DNA of 64,000 bases from Chryseobacterium bernardetii (GTDB lineage: Bacteria; Bacteroidota; Bacteroidia; Flavobacteriales; Weeksellaceae), in NCBI RefSeq assembly GCF_003815975.1, contig NZ_CP033932.1:3081501-3145500 (forward strand), in the 5' to 3' direction. This document shows positions 17,749 through 25,261 of the stretch, piece after piece. A program made the translations under genes and the position numbers. A model generated the notes under the pieces. The model searched no databases and had not been told where the DNA came from. It was given only the letters and a program-made list of their open reading frames with translations. Each line of letters begins with the position of its first letter. Position 1 is the stretch's first letter.

Positions 17749-18624
17749 TTACTCTGCAAACCTCAAGAATAATTCTATCAGTTCAGACTGCCCTCCTTTA
17801 GGAAGGATAAAATGAAAATCCCTTTCAATACTGAAGTTTTTAATGTCAATAACAGTAAGGATATTATTTTTCAGTTCATTCAGAATGGTGCTGATAGAAA
17901 GAAATGCCATACAATCCGAATGAAGAAGATAGTTTTTGATACTTTCGCTGCTTCCAAGTTGGATAACAGTATTTAGCTCATTAATATTAATGCCCTTTTC
18001 CTTTAACCGGTTTTGGATGAATTCAAGAGTTCCTGAACCCTGTTCCCGGAAAATAAGATTAAGCTGATACAGGTCTTTAACGTTAATTGTTTTATGAGCT
18101 AAAGGATGATCTGATTTAGCTGTGAGAACAATTTCATCAGGTTTAAACGCCTTGTAATCAAAATAAGAAGACTGGGATTCTCCTTCAATAATCCCCAGGT
18201 CTATCTTTTCATCCTTTAAAAGAGAGGAAATGGCTTCTGTATTCCCTGTCAGAAGTTCTATCTTAATATCTTTGTAGTAAGCATTGAACTTGGCAAGGAT
18301 TTCAGGTAGGATATACTGGGCAATGGTTGTGCTGGCTCCGATAATAAGTTTTCCTTTGTGCTGCTGGTTAACCTGGTTGATTTCAAATTCCAGGTCACGG
18401 TAGATATTTCTGATTTTTTCAGCATATTCAAACAGGATTTTACCGCTTTGGGTCAGCTGTATGGAAGTTCCTTTTCTGTCAAATAATTTTGTGCCCAGCT
18501 GCACCTCAGTTTCTTTGATGTGTTTGGTAACTGCCGGCTGCGAAATGTGAAGCTCTTCTGAAGCCTTGGTAAAGCTTAATCTGGAAGCTACCGTATGGAA
18601 AACCTTTAACCTGTAATCGAACAT
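17749..18624 (-). CDS. LysR-family transcriptional regulator (YeiE/CysB-like)
   Basis: 291-residue DNA-binding regulator: winged helix-turn-helix at residues 1-62 with LSFTKASEELHISQPAVTKHI, then a periplasmic-binding-protein-like effector domain (about 90-290) with GASTTIAQYILPEILAKF. The effector domain opening with GASTTI is typical of the CbbR/CysB-like branch that senses small anions or metabolites. Its place before the YeiH-type transporter suggests that it controls that gene. Confidence 0.88.
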   Translation of the reverse strand: MFDYRLKVFHTVASRLSFTKASEELHISQPAVTKHIKETEVQLGTKLFDRKGTSIQLTQSGKILFEYAEKIRNIYRDLEFEINQVNQQHKGKLIIGASTTIAQYILPEILAKFNAYYKDIKIELLTGNTEAISSLLKDEKIDLGIIEGESQSSYFDYKAFKPDEIVLTAKSDHPLAHKTINVKDLYQLNLIFREQGSGTLEFIQNRLKEKGININELNTVIQLGSSESIKNYLLHSDCMAFLSISTILNELKNNILTVIDIKNFSIERDFHFILPKGGQSELIELFLRFAE

Positions 18625-18701
18625 GGGGTAAAATTACGAATTATAGTTGGAAATGGGAAGTGGAGCGAGTTTGGGAGTGAAGAGTTTAATGCCATAACCC
18701 C

Positions 18702-20009
18702 TTATAAAAAATCAGAGATCGTTCTGTCCTGCTGGTTTTCATATCTTCTGTTTTTTGCCTCTCCAATCTTCTGTTTGGTGTAAATACTGTTATGACCTGA
18801 AAGAAGATAGGAAACAACACAGGCTATAGCAATATAAACGCCACATTCCGCTCCGAATAGTTCAATGCCCATCAACATGCAGGCCAGTGGGGTATTGGTA
18901 GCTCCTGCAAATACAGCAACAAATCCCATTCCTGCCAATAATCCAAAGGGCAGCGGAATAAACAGCGATAATGCACTTCCCAGCGTAGCTCCGATAAAGA
19001 ATAAGGGAGTAACTTCACCTCCTTTGAATCCGGCAGAAAGAGTAATAATAGTAAAACCCATTTTTAAAGCAAAATCATATAGGGGAAGCTGTTTTTCGAA
19101 AGACCCCACAATAACAGGTACCCCAAGACCTATGTACCGTGTTGTTCCCATTAGCAGAACAGCAAGAGCAATGATAGTCCCTCCAACAACAGGGCGAAAT
19201 GGCGGATATTTAATTTTTGATTTGAAAAAAGAGCCTGTCCAATGAATGATCTTACTGAAAGCTGCTGCACAGATTCCAAAAACAATACCGGCTAAAATAC
19301 TGTAAAGAACCGGTAAAAGCTCCAGCTTTGGAACGAAATCAATATGATAATGAGTATGTTTTACATTCCATAGGTTTGTAGTCCAATCGGCAAGTATGGC
19401 AGATGTAAAAGCTGGGAATATGGCATTATAGCGTATTCTTCCGATCAGGAAAACCTCAAGTCCAAATACGGCTCCGGCTAAAGGAGTTCCAAAAACAGAG
19501 CCGAATCCTGCAGCAATGGCCGAAATAATTAATATTCTTCTTTCATTTTTATCAAGCTTAAAAGGTCTGCTAAGCTGATCTGCAATAGCCCCCGCCATCT
19601 GAAGCGCCGTTCCTTCACGCCCTGCCGAACCGCCAAAAAAATGCGTGGCAATAGTTCCTAAATAAACAAACGGAGCCATTTTGAACGGAATAATCCCTTT
19701 AGGATCGTGAATATTGTCAATCAGAAGGTTATTTCCCGCTTCAACATCCTTTCCCCAATAATAATACAAAAGTCCAATTAAAAAACCGGCAATAGGAAGT
19801 AAAGCAATAAGCCATAGATGATTTTCCCTGAAATTCGTCGCCCATTCCAATGACTGAAGAAATCCCGCAGAGGCACTTCCTGTCAGAATACCAATAATAA
19901 GGCAGATAATAAGCCATTTAAAAATATATGGAACTGCCGGAAACTTTCTGAAGAAAAACTGAGTATGAAAAACTGTTTTCTGACCTAGTGTTCGTTGACT
20001 TTTTGACAT
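18702..20009 (-). CDS. CLC-type antiporter, probably fluoride/proton (CLC-F)
   Basis: 435-residue CLC membrane protein with about ten to twelve helices. The gating glutamate Glu132 sits in GGSAGREGTALQM, so it should be a proton-coupled antiporter and not a channel. The usual GSGIP anion-selectivity segment is replaced by GNNLL (92-96) and GREGP by GREGT; both changes, as I recall, mark the CLC-F branch that exports fluoride. A complete fluoride riboswitch between this start codon and its promoter gives strong independent support. Fluoride export protects enolase and pyrophosphatase. No Fluc/CrcB gene is seen in the window. Automatic annotation would call it a chloride channel. Confidence 0.88.
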   Translation of the reverse strand: MSKSQRTLGQKTVFHTQFFFRKFPAVPYIFKWLIICLIIGILTGSASAGFLQSLEWATNFRENHLWLIALLPIAGFLIGLLYYYWGKDVEAGNNLLIDNIHDPKGIIPFKMAPFVYLGTIATHFFGGSAGREGTALQMAGAIADQLSRPFKLDKNERRILIISAIAAGFGSVFGTPLAGAVFGLEVFLIGRIRYNAIFPAFTSAILADWTTNLWNVKHTHYHIDFVPKLELLPVLYSILAGIVFGICAAAFSKIIHWTGSFFKSKIKYPPFRPVVGGTIIALAVLLMGTTRYIGLGVPVIVGSFEKQLPLYDFALKMGFTIITLSAGFKGGEVTPLFFIGATLGSALSLFIPLPFGLLAGMGFVAVFAGATNTPLACMLMGIELFGAECGVYIAIACVVSYLLSGHNSIYTKQKIGEAKNRRYENQQDRTISDFL

Positions 20010-20015
20010 AATAAT

Positions 20016-20051
20016 CCTGATTAGTTATTGGTTAATAATCTCTCAATCAGG
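20016..20051 (-). promoter_or_regulatory. Predicted switch hairpin of the fluoride riboswitch
   Basis: On the minus strand CCTGATT (20045-20051) can pair with AATCAGG (20016-20022), only 6 nt before the ATG. The CC of the first arm is also needed for the aptamer pseudoknot, so ligand binding and this hairpin exclude each other. No T tract follows, so control of translation start is more likely than termination. This is inferred from base pairing only. Confidence 0.55.
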
Positions 20052-20104
20052 CGTCATCAGCTTATGTAAAGCGGTTGGGGAAGGAAGAACACCATTTCCT
20101 TTTT
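20044..20104 (-). ncRNA. Fluoride riboswitch (crcB motif)
   Basis: Read on the minus strand, the leader of the CLC gene contains all parts of the fluoride aptamer. P1 is AGGAA / UUCCU (plus-strand 20096-20100 and 20082-20086) around the loop AUGGUGUUC. A second stem is GCUU / AAGC (20069-20072 and 20060-20063). The invariant UGAUGACGCC follows, and its ACGCC can form the pseudoknot with GGUGU of the P1 loop (20089-20093 with 20050-20054). The linker CCAACCGC also matches. The aptamer binds fluoride through magnesium ions and turns on fluoride-exporter genes. Confidence 0.93.
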
Positions 20105-20111
20105 GATATTG

Positions 20112-20119
20112 CAAATATA
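20112..20119 (-). promoter_or_regulatory. -7 element for the fluoride-riboswitch transcript
   Basis: TATATTTG on the minus strand, about 8 nt before the start of P1 of the aptamer, so transcription would begin just before the riboswitch. The -33 region falls inside the heptamer repeat at 20129-20170. Confidence 0.65.
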
Positions 20120-20128
20120 ATAATTAAA

Positions 20129-20170
20129 GATAAAAGATAAAAGATAAAAGATAAAAGATAAAAGATAAAA
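20129..20170. repeat. Heptamer tandem repeat GATAAAA x6
   Basis: Six perfect consecutive copies of GATAAAA, with partial copies at both ends. The tract covers the place where the -33 element of the fluoride-riboswitch promoter should be. Confidence 0.95.
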
Positions 20171-20344
20171 GATCTTGTTGTTAAATAACTTTTTTATTCA
20201 TGCAGATAGCAACATCAATAGGGGCGGGCTAGACGAAGGAAGTCCGGCCAAATAAATAGTCATCACATTCCATTGGCTTAGAGAAAACCTAAAATCAGAT
20301 GTCTTTATTTAAAAACAAAGCGAGAGATATTGATGATATTGTGT
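20171..20344. other. Intergenic region with a short GC-rich hairpin
   Basis: No gene is seen. Near 20222-20250 a GC-rich patch in otherwise AT-rich DNA can fold (GGCGGGCT with AGTCCGGCC, one bulge). It includes GAAGGAAGTCCGG, which resembles the conserved GAGGAAAGTCCGG of RNase P RNA (11 of 13), and GGCTTA follows about 30 nt later. The region is far too short to be a normal RNase P RNA. Confidence 0.3.
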
Positions 20345-21184
20345 TTAATATATCGGATAATGCATTGCCTTATCAATTTCAATGGGGTTATTATATTTTC
20401 TGATAACCTCCTGCATGCTCTTGGTTTGAGTGTTCAGTTCATCCACATTATGAATTTCCTTTCCGTTAATATTAATTCTGAGATCATTATTAGATTTGCT
20501 GATATTATTTCTTTCAAAGGCGAAAGGATCATTGTAAAACTCCATCATCAGCTTATGCTTTTGCTTTTCGTTGATGGGAATTGCTTTGTTACCAAAACTG
20601 GACTCCAGGAAATCTGAAGTGGAGTAGTCCTCCGGAAGTTCTCTGCTTTTTACAAGAGTATAAAGGAAATTTTTCTTAGCATCTGACAGCTCAAAGATCA
20701 AGCCGGGCAACCCACGCAGTTTAAAAGGGCCTTCATTAAATGGAATATCCTTGCAGAACCACGCGGTCCAGCTTCTCCCTCCAAATTTCGTAGTGGCCTT
20801 TTGCAAGGTGTAATTTTCTACCTTTTTAATCTCATCAGCAATCACCCAATTGATCTTATCCGTAGTTTTAAATGTATAATATCCATTTTTAATGTTGATG
20901 AAATTTTCATTATCAAAAGAATTGATCTTTCTTTTAACCACTTGTCCGGTCATATCAGTATAGCTGAAATTCGTTCCGAATTTTTTATTCAGAGAGTCTC
21001 TGATGGCGAGATCCCTTCCATAGAATTTCACCTCTTTTGGGGCGATATCCAGGATCATATTCGCTTTTTCATATCCGGCTTCAGTAGAGTCCATTTTATA
21101 CTGAAGCTCATAAATAAATCTATGTGTTTGCGCCTGAAGAAAAATTATCAACAGAATTGCGCTAATTGTAAAAATATTTTTCAT
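20345..21184 (-). CDS. GLPGLI family protein
   Basis: 279-residue secreted or periplasmic protein of a family largely confined to Bacteroidota and of unknown function. It starts with a signal peptide (MKNIFTISAILLIIFLQAQ) and carries the name-giving motif RGLPGLIFEL in its second half (near residue 185). The N-terminal half contains the usual beta-rich segment with RFIYELQYKMDS. The start was set at ATG 21184, which opens the signal peptide; the frame continues 20 codons further upstream without a better start. It is the single gene between the fluoride locus and a thioesterase. Confidence 0.87.
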   Translation of the reverse strand: MKNIFTISAILLIIFLQAQTHRFIYELQYKMDSTEAGYEKANMILDIAPKEVKFYGRDLAIRDSLNKKFGTNFSYTDMTGQVVKRKINSFDNENFINIKNGYYTFKTTDKINWVIADEIKKVENYTLQKATTKFGGRSWTAWFCKDIPFNEGPFKLRGLPGLIFELSDAKKNFLYTLVKSRELPEDYSTSDFLESSFGNKAIPINEKQKHKLMMEFYNDPFAFERNNISKSNNDLRININGKEIHNVDELNTQTKSMQEVIRKYNNPIEIDKAMHYPIY

Positions 21185-21367
21185 ATTATACTTTAAATGG
21201 ATTGATACTAAATTAGTTAATCCTAATTTGCTGTGCAATATCATATGAAAAAAGTATGTTCATGAATTTATAATGGCAGCTATGAATCTTATTCCTTTAT
21301 ATAATTAAAACATGGAACCCTTGCACCATATTTTTCAGTACTTTATGCTCTAAAGCATTTCATTCTT

Positions 21368-21835
21368 CTATAAAAAAGGCTTCATTTCATCCTCAATCTG
21401 CGTTCTCAGCTCCATTAGTCGCTTGGCATATTGTTCCTGTTGTTTTTCCTCTTCGGTTTCAGGGATCCATTTCGGAACGGGAAGCTTCTTGCCATTTTCA
21501 TCTACGGCAACAAATACAATGATGCAGTGGGTCTTCTTATCAAAAGTAGGCTGTTTCAGGTTCCTGGAAAAAACATTGATAGCAATGTGCATGCTTGAGC
21601 TTCCTGTATAGATCACCTGAGCATCTACTTTTACCACTTCACCAATTTTAATAGGTTCATAAAAACGGATTCCACCCACGTATACTGTCACAGAATAATT
21701 TCCACTCCACGTGGTGGCACACGCATAGCCTGCCTGATCAATCCATTTCATAACGCTTCCGCCGTGTACATTTCCACCGTAATTAACATCTGAAGGTTCT
21801 GAAATAAACTGAAAAGTAATAGGTTTGTTCTGCAT
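21368..21835 (-). CDS. Acyl-CoA thioesterase (YciA/BACH-type hotdog)
   Basis: 155-residue hotdog-fold enzyme that hydrolyses acyl-CoA thioesters in the cytosol. The family segment NYGGNVHGGSVMKWIDQAGYACATTWSG contains the catalytic Asp in MKWIDQAG, followed by VTVYVGGIRFYEPIKIGEVV and the C-terminal FVAVDENGKKLPVPKW. The length is normal for single-domain members. It is monocistronic and divergent from the ArsC-like gene. Confidence 0.9.
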   Translation of the reverse strand: MQNKPITFQFISEPSDVNYGGNVHGGSVMKWIDQAGYACATTWSGNYSVTVYVGGIRFYEPIKIGEVVKVDAQVIYTGSSSMHIAINVFSRNLKQPTFDKKTHCIIVFVAVDENGKKLPVPKWIPETEEEKQQEQYAKRLMELRTQIEDEMKPFL

Positions 21836-21955
21836 CTTTATAAAATTTGAATAAAGTTATTTAATAATTTCGAAAGTTTTAGATTAAATCCTACTTTTGA
21901 AACGCGAAATAATAATGAAGTGGAATTTTAACCAATAAAAGAATTAAGAATAACA

Positions 21956-22309
21956 ATGAAGAAAGTATTTTACCTGAACACCTGCGATACCTGTAGAAAA
22001 ATTTTAGCTCAATTTGACCTTACAGACTGGGAGCTTCGTGAGATTAAAAAGCAGCCTATTACCAAAGAAGAATTAGCAGAAATGCATAAACTGACAAAAT
22101 CATATGATGCTTTGTTCAGCAGAAAATCTACTCAGATCAAGTTGAGAGGGCTGGATGTGAAATCTTTGGGAGAAAAAGACTTTAAAGAGTTGTTACTGGA
22201 TCATTACACCTTCTTAAAACGTCCTGTTTTTATGACAGACAAAGAGATTTTTGTAGGAAATGATAAAAATAATGTTGAGGAGCTACAGAAGTTCTTCGGT
22301 GTGATATAA
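21956..22309 (+). CDS. ArsC/Spx-family thioredoxin-fold protein
   Basis: 117 residues with the ArsC/Spx/YffB layout: opening strand KKVFYLNTCDTCRKIL with a CxxC pair (Cys10 and Cys13), the helix segment DWELREIKKQPITKEEL, and the closing RPVFMTDKEIFVGN. Members are arsenate reductases, Spx-type regulators or glutathione-linked reductases. No ars genes or regulator lie near it, so arsenate reduction is not supported by context, and YffB-like reductase is equally possible. Confidence 0.82.
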   Translation: MKKVFYLNTCDTCRKILAQFDLTDWELREIKKQPITKEELAEMHKLTKSYDALFSRKSTQIKLRGLDVKSLGEKDFKELLLDHYTFLKRPVFMTDKEIFVGNDKNNVEELQKFFGVI

Positions 22310-22320
22310 TTTTATCTAAG

Positions 22321-22360
22321 AAAAAAATCAGCCTCGTAATTTTTACAAGGCTGATTTTTT
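22321..22360. terminator. Bidirectional terminator between convergent genes
   Basis: AAAATCAGCCT / AGGCTGATTTT stem with inner GTAA/TTAC pairing, A run on one side and T run on the other. Confidence 0.85.
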
Positions 22361-22377
22361 AAATATTTTTTGAACAG

Positions 22378-23454
22378 TTATACAAAAGGAGCTTTCACCA
22401 CTTTTGCAGGGATGTTCTTATTTCTTACCTGGATGAAGATATCAGAACCTAATTTGAAGTGAGGCTTGTCTACATACGCAAGACCTAAACCGATTTTTTT
22501 CATTGGAGACTGGGTTCCGGAAGTTACTTTCCCAATTACATTTCCTTCAGCATCCACAACAGGGTAGTCGTGTCTTGGAACTCCTTTATCCTGAAGCTCA
22601 AACCCAACTAACTTTCTTGTTACACCTTCTTCTTTCTGTTTTGCGAAAACTTCTTTAGAAACAAAGTCTTTATCAAATTTCGTGATCCATCCCAGGCCGG
22701 CTTCAATTGGAGAAGTGGTATCATCAATATCGTTTCCGTAAAGACAGAATCCTTTTTCAAGTCTTAAAGTATCTCTGGCAGCCAGTCCGCAAGGAATAAT
22801 TCCTTCTGTTTCACCAGCTTTCATTACTTCATCCCAAAGTTTTTCAGCACTTTCATTTTTAAAATAGATTTCAAAACCTCCGCTTCCTGTATATCCTGTG
22901 TTGGAAATGATAACATCATTTACTCCCGCAACACTTCCTACAGTAAAATGATAGTAAGGAATTTCAGAAAGATTTACATCAGTAAGTTTCTGAAGGATTT
23001 CAGTAGCTTTAGGACCCTGAACTGCTAATAATGACATGTCATCAGAAGCATTCGTCATTTTTGCTCCAAAAGTATTGTATTTTGAGATATGGTTCCAGTC
23101 TTTATCAATATTGGACGCATTTACTACTACAAAGTATTTGTCATCCTCCATTTTGTAAACGATAAGGTCGTCTACAATACCTCCGTTCTCGTTCGGAAGA
23201 CATGAGTACTGAGCTTTCCCATTTTCAAGAGTATCTACATTGTTAGTGGTTACGAATTGTAAAAGATCTTTAGATCCCGGACCTTCGATGAAAAACTGCC
23301 CCATGTGGGAAACATCAAACAATCCCGCTTTTTCTCTTACTGCAAAATGCTCCTCTGTTACTCCTGAATATTGCACAGGCATTTCAAAACCTGCGAAAGG
23401 TACGATCTTAGCTCCTAATGAAACGTGCTTGTCGTACAAAGCTGTTTTCTTCAT
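22378..23454 (-). CDS. gcvT: Aminomethyltransferase (glycine cleavage T protein)
   Basis: 358-residue T protein of the glycine cleavage system: transfers the aminomethyl carbon from lipoyl-H protein to tetrahydrofolate and releases ammonia. Conserved parts are [34 protein letters not shown], the folate-binding DDLIVYK region (Asp near 97) and [13 protein letters not shown]. It is last of an apparent three-gene operon with idi and a small exported protein (gaps of 3 and 9 bp). The P and H protein genes are not in the window. Confidence 0.95.
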   Translation of the reverse strand: MKKTALYDKHVSLGAKIVPFAGFEMPVQYSGVTEEHFAVREKAGLFDVSHMGQFFIEGPGSKDLLQFVTTNNVDTLENGKAQYSCLPNENGGIVDDLIVYKMEDDKYFVVVNASNIDKDWNHISKYNTFGAKMTNASDDMSLLAVQGPKATEILQKLTDVNLSEIPYYHFTVGSVAGVNDVIISNTGYTGSGGFEIYFKNESAEKLWDEVMKAGETEGIIPCGLAARDTLRLEKGFCLYGNDIDDTTSPIEAGLGWITKFDKDFVSKEVFAKQKEEGVTRKLVGFELQDKGVPRHDYPVVDAEGNVIGKVTSGTQSPMKKIGLGLAYVDKPHFKLGSDIFIQVRNKNIPAKVVKAPFV

Positions 23455-23463
23455 ATTTAATTT

Positions 23464-23934
23464 TTATTTCTTTATTTTAAAACTGTTAAAAGTCTCATTA
23501 AATAGGGTCATATAGTTTCCGTTCCAGAACTTTTGGCCACAGTTAATGGTGACCAGATAAAGATCCTTATCTTTTTGAAAAGCCCTTGTGATCCAGAAAA
23601 GTTTTTCTTTTTCGTCAAAATATTCGTAGAAATATTCTGTATATCCTTTTTTACCTCTGCTTTCCTTTACCTTTTTTTCAGCATCTTCAGATTTATAAAG
23701 AGCCAGAATGAATTTCTTCGTTTCGGTTTTGGGAAGATTCAGATCATGATATTCGGAAATGGTGATGGCTCCGATTTCATTGGTTGGAAAAATATTGATG
23801 ATATCACTGTCATTGGTTGATCTCCAGCCTTCAGGAACGTTGATAGAGTAATTTGGACTGTCGTAAGTGGTTGCTTTTTGTGCAAAAAACAGGCTTCCTG
23901 ATAATATGCCAGTAAAAAGAAGGAGTTTTTTCAT
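23464..23934 (-). CDS. Exported hypothetical protein
   Basis: 156 residues with a signal peptide (about 1-19, ending FFAQ). The mature part starts with TYDSPNYSINVPEGW, a pattern seen in small PsbP/MOG1-like or lipoprotein-like exported domains, and is otherwise unrecognised. It lies between idi and gcvT in one transcription unit, with no visible link to either function. Confidence 0.72.
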   Translation of the reverse strand: MKKLLLFTGILSGSLFFAQKATTYDSPNYSINVPEGWRSTNDSDIINIFPTNEIGAITISEYHDLNLPKTETKKFILALYKSEDAEKKVKESRGKKGYTEYFYEYFDEKEKLFWITRAFQKDKDLYLVTINCGQKFWNGNYMTLFNETFNSFKIKK

Positions 23935-23937
23935 CGT

Positions 23938-24447
23938 TTAAAAATGGTGTTTATATTCTTCAAGGATAATCTTGAACCATTCTGTAAAGTGTTTGGGGTT
24001 TTCAGAGATCTCCTTATATAGTTCTTCGGGAGAAATAAATCTTACTTCTGCCACTTCGTTTTTATTCAGGTTAAATTCAGATTCATAGTTTCCTACAAAA
24101 ACATGGTCCAGTTCATGTTCCCACAAGCCGCCCCCTACATCTGCTTTGTAAATAAATTTGAATTTTTCTGAAAGTTCCGCCTCTATTCCCAATTCCTCTT
24201 TCAGTCTTCGTTGGGCTCCGGCAAGATAAGTTTCCCCGATTCTTGGGTGTGAACACACAGCATTGGTCCACTGATTGGGAGAATGGTATTTTCCTGGTGC
24301 TCTTTTCTGAAGAAGCATTTCGCCCTTACTGTTGAATAGAAATACAGAAAAAGCACGGTGTAACAGGCCATTAACATGAGCTTGCTGTTTTTCCATCAAG
24401 CCCAGAACCACATCATCAGGATTTACTAAAACTACTAATTCTTCCAT
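23938..24447 (-). CDS. idi: Isopentenyl-diphosphate delta-isomerase, type I
   Basis: 169-residue Nudix-fold enzyme that interconverts isopentenyl and dimethylallyl diphosphate for isoprenoids, including menaquinone side chains and carotenoids. Catalytic Cys65 lies in WTNAVCSHP, the Nudix-like helix in RRLKEELGI, and the acid pair in LWEHELDH (Glu110/Glu112). The size matches bacterial type I enzymes. It leads the idi-hypothetical-gcvT unit. Its -7 element is only 5 nt in front of the ATG, implying a leaderless message. Confidence 0.94.
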   Translation of the reverse strand: MEELVVLVNPDDVVLGLMEKQQAHVNGLLHRAFSVFLFNSKGEMLLQKRAPGKYHSPNQWTNAVCSHPRIGETYLAGAQRRLKEELGIEAELSEKFKFIYKADVGGGLWEHELDHVFVGNYESEFNLNKNEVAEVRFISPEELYKEISENPKHFTEWFKIILEEYKHHF

Positions 24448-24452
24448 TTCTA

Positions 24453-24460
24453 CAAATGTA
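24453..24460 (-). promoter_or_regulatory. -7 element for idi, adjacent to the start codon
   Basis: TACATTTG on the minus strand ends 5 nt before ATG 24447, so the start of transcription should fall at or within a few bases of the start codon. Confidence 0.65.
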
Positions 24461-24737
24461 AGCGTAATAAATGTATTTTGGAAATTTTTAGGAAAACATT
24501 ATATCTTTTGAATGAATAGCGCAGAGAATAGAGATGAAATTTTGAAAGTAAGTAAGATTCACCGAAAACACAAAAAATTCCCTATTTCGATTTCTAAACT
24601 AAAATTAAAAAAGAAAAATTTTAATCAGAAGACCTTAAAACATGAATAAAATGTTTATATTATTTATTAAATAAATGTTTTTATAGTAAGTTTTTAATAT
24701 AAACTAAGATTAATACATCTGATAGTTATAAAAACCG

Positions 24738-24745
24738 TAACTTTG
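24738..24745 (+). promoter_or_regulatory. -7 element for the HAD-like gene
   Basis: TAACTTTG, 17 nt before ATG 24763. Confidence 0.6.
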
Positions 24746-24762
24746 TTACTCAAATTTTCGTG

Positions 24763-25173
24763 ATGGAATTAGAATACATAGAGCACATCAGTCCTATTCT
24801 CAAGGATGGAGTTAAAAATTACTTAATTGATATAGACGGAACCATTACAGAGGACGTTCCTAATGAAGAACCCGAAAGAATGGTTACCTGTGAACCATAT
24901 CCTGACGCCTTGGAAACCATTAATAAATGGTATGATGAAGGGCATCAGATCTGTTTTTTCACCTCAAGAACCGAAAACCTGAAACAAATCACTATCGATT
25001 GGCTGGATAAACACGGTTTCAAATACCATAGTGTACTTTGTGGAAAACCAAGAGGAGGGAATTATCACTGGATCGATAATCACCTGGTACGCGCTACCAG
25101 ATACAAGGGAAGATTTACAGACCTGGTAGAAAAACAAGTAACTATAGAAGTGTTCAAAGAAGACGGAGAATAA
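24763..25173 (+). CDS. Small HAD-like phosphatase domain protein
   Basis: 136-residue cytosolic protein. HAD motif I is visible as YLIDIDGTITED (nucleophile and acid/base aspartates near residues 22-24), motif II as FFTSRTE, and a lysine plus GNYHWIDNH in the third part, so it has a minimal, cap-less haloacid-dehalogenase fold. Homologues are often labelled phosphoheptose isomerase by transfer, which the sequence does not support. The substrate is unknown. ATG 24763 is preferred to the GTG directly before it. serA follows 88 bp later behind an AT-rich hairpin. Confidence 0.75.
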   Translation: MELEYIEHISPILKDGVKNYLIDIDGTITEDVPNEEPERMVTCEPYPDALETINKWYDEGHQICFFTSRTENLKQITIDWLDKHGFKYHSVLCGKPRGGNYHWIDNHLVRATRYKGRFTDLVEKQVTIEVFKEDGE

Positions 25174-25187
25174 ATTTATAATATAAA

Positions 25188-25237
25188 GAAAGATTTAAAA
25201 ATTGAATGGAGTGTATCCTTTAATTTTTAAATCTTTC
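25188..25237. repeat. 16-bp perfect inverted repeat
   Basis: GAAAGATTTAAAAATT (25188-25203) and its exact reverse complement (25222-25237) with an 18-nt loop, between the HAD-like gene and serA. It could be a weak terminator or a repeated extragenic hairpin; the stem is almost all A and T. Confidence 0.8.
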
Positions 25238-25261
25238 AACTTTTAAAACATAGTTGTATTT

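Larger units (their letters stand above)
24448..24762. other. Divergent intergenic region
   Basis: AT-rich 315-bp gap between idi and the HAD-like gene. It holds the two outward-facing -7 elements listed separately; nothing else was recognised. Confidence 0.6.

Noticed and set aside
20129..20170. CRISPR array or rRNA-type repeat
   Set aside because: The 7-bp repeat has no spacers or repeat-length units and no cas genes.
20299..20400. Short coding frame beginning MSLFKNKARD
   Set aside because: It ends after about 34 codons and overlaps the GLPGLI gene on the opposite strand; no promoter supports it.
21956..22309. Arsenic resistance gene
   Set aside because: The protein fits the ArsC/Spx fold but no ars regulator or transporter is near, so only the family is claimed.
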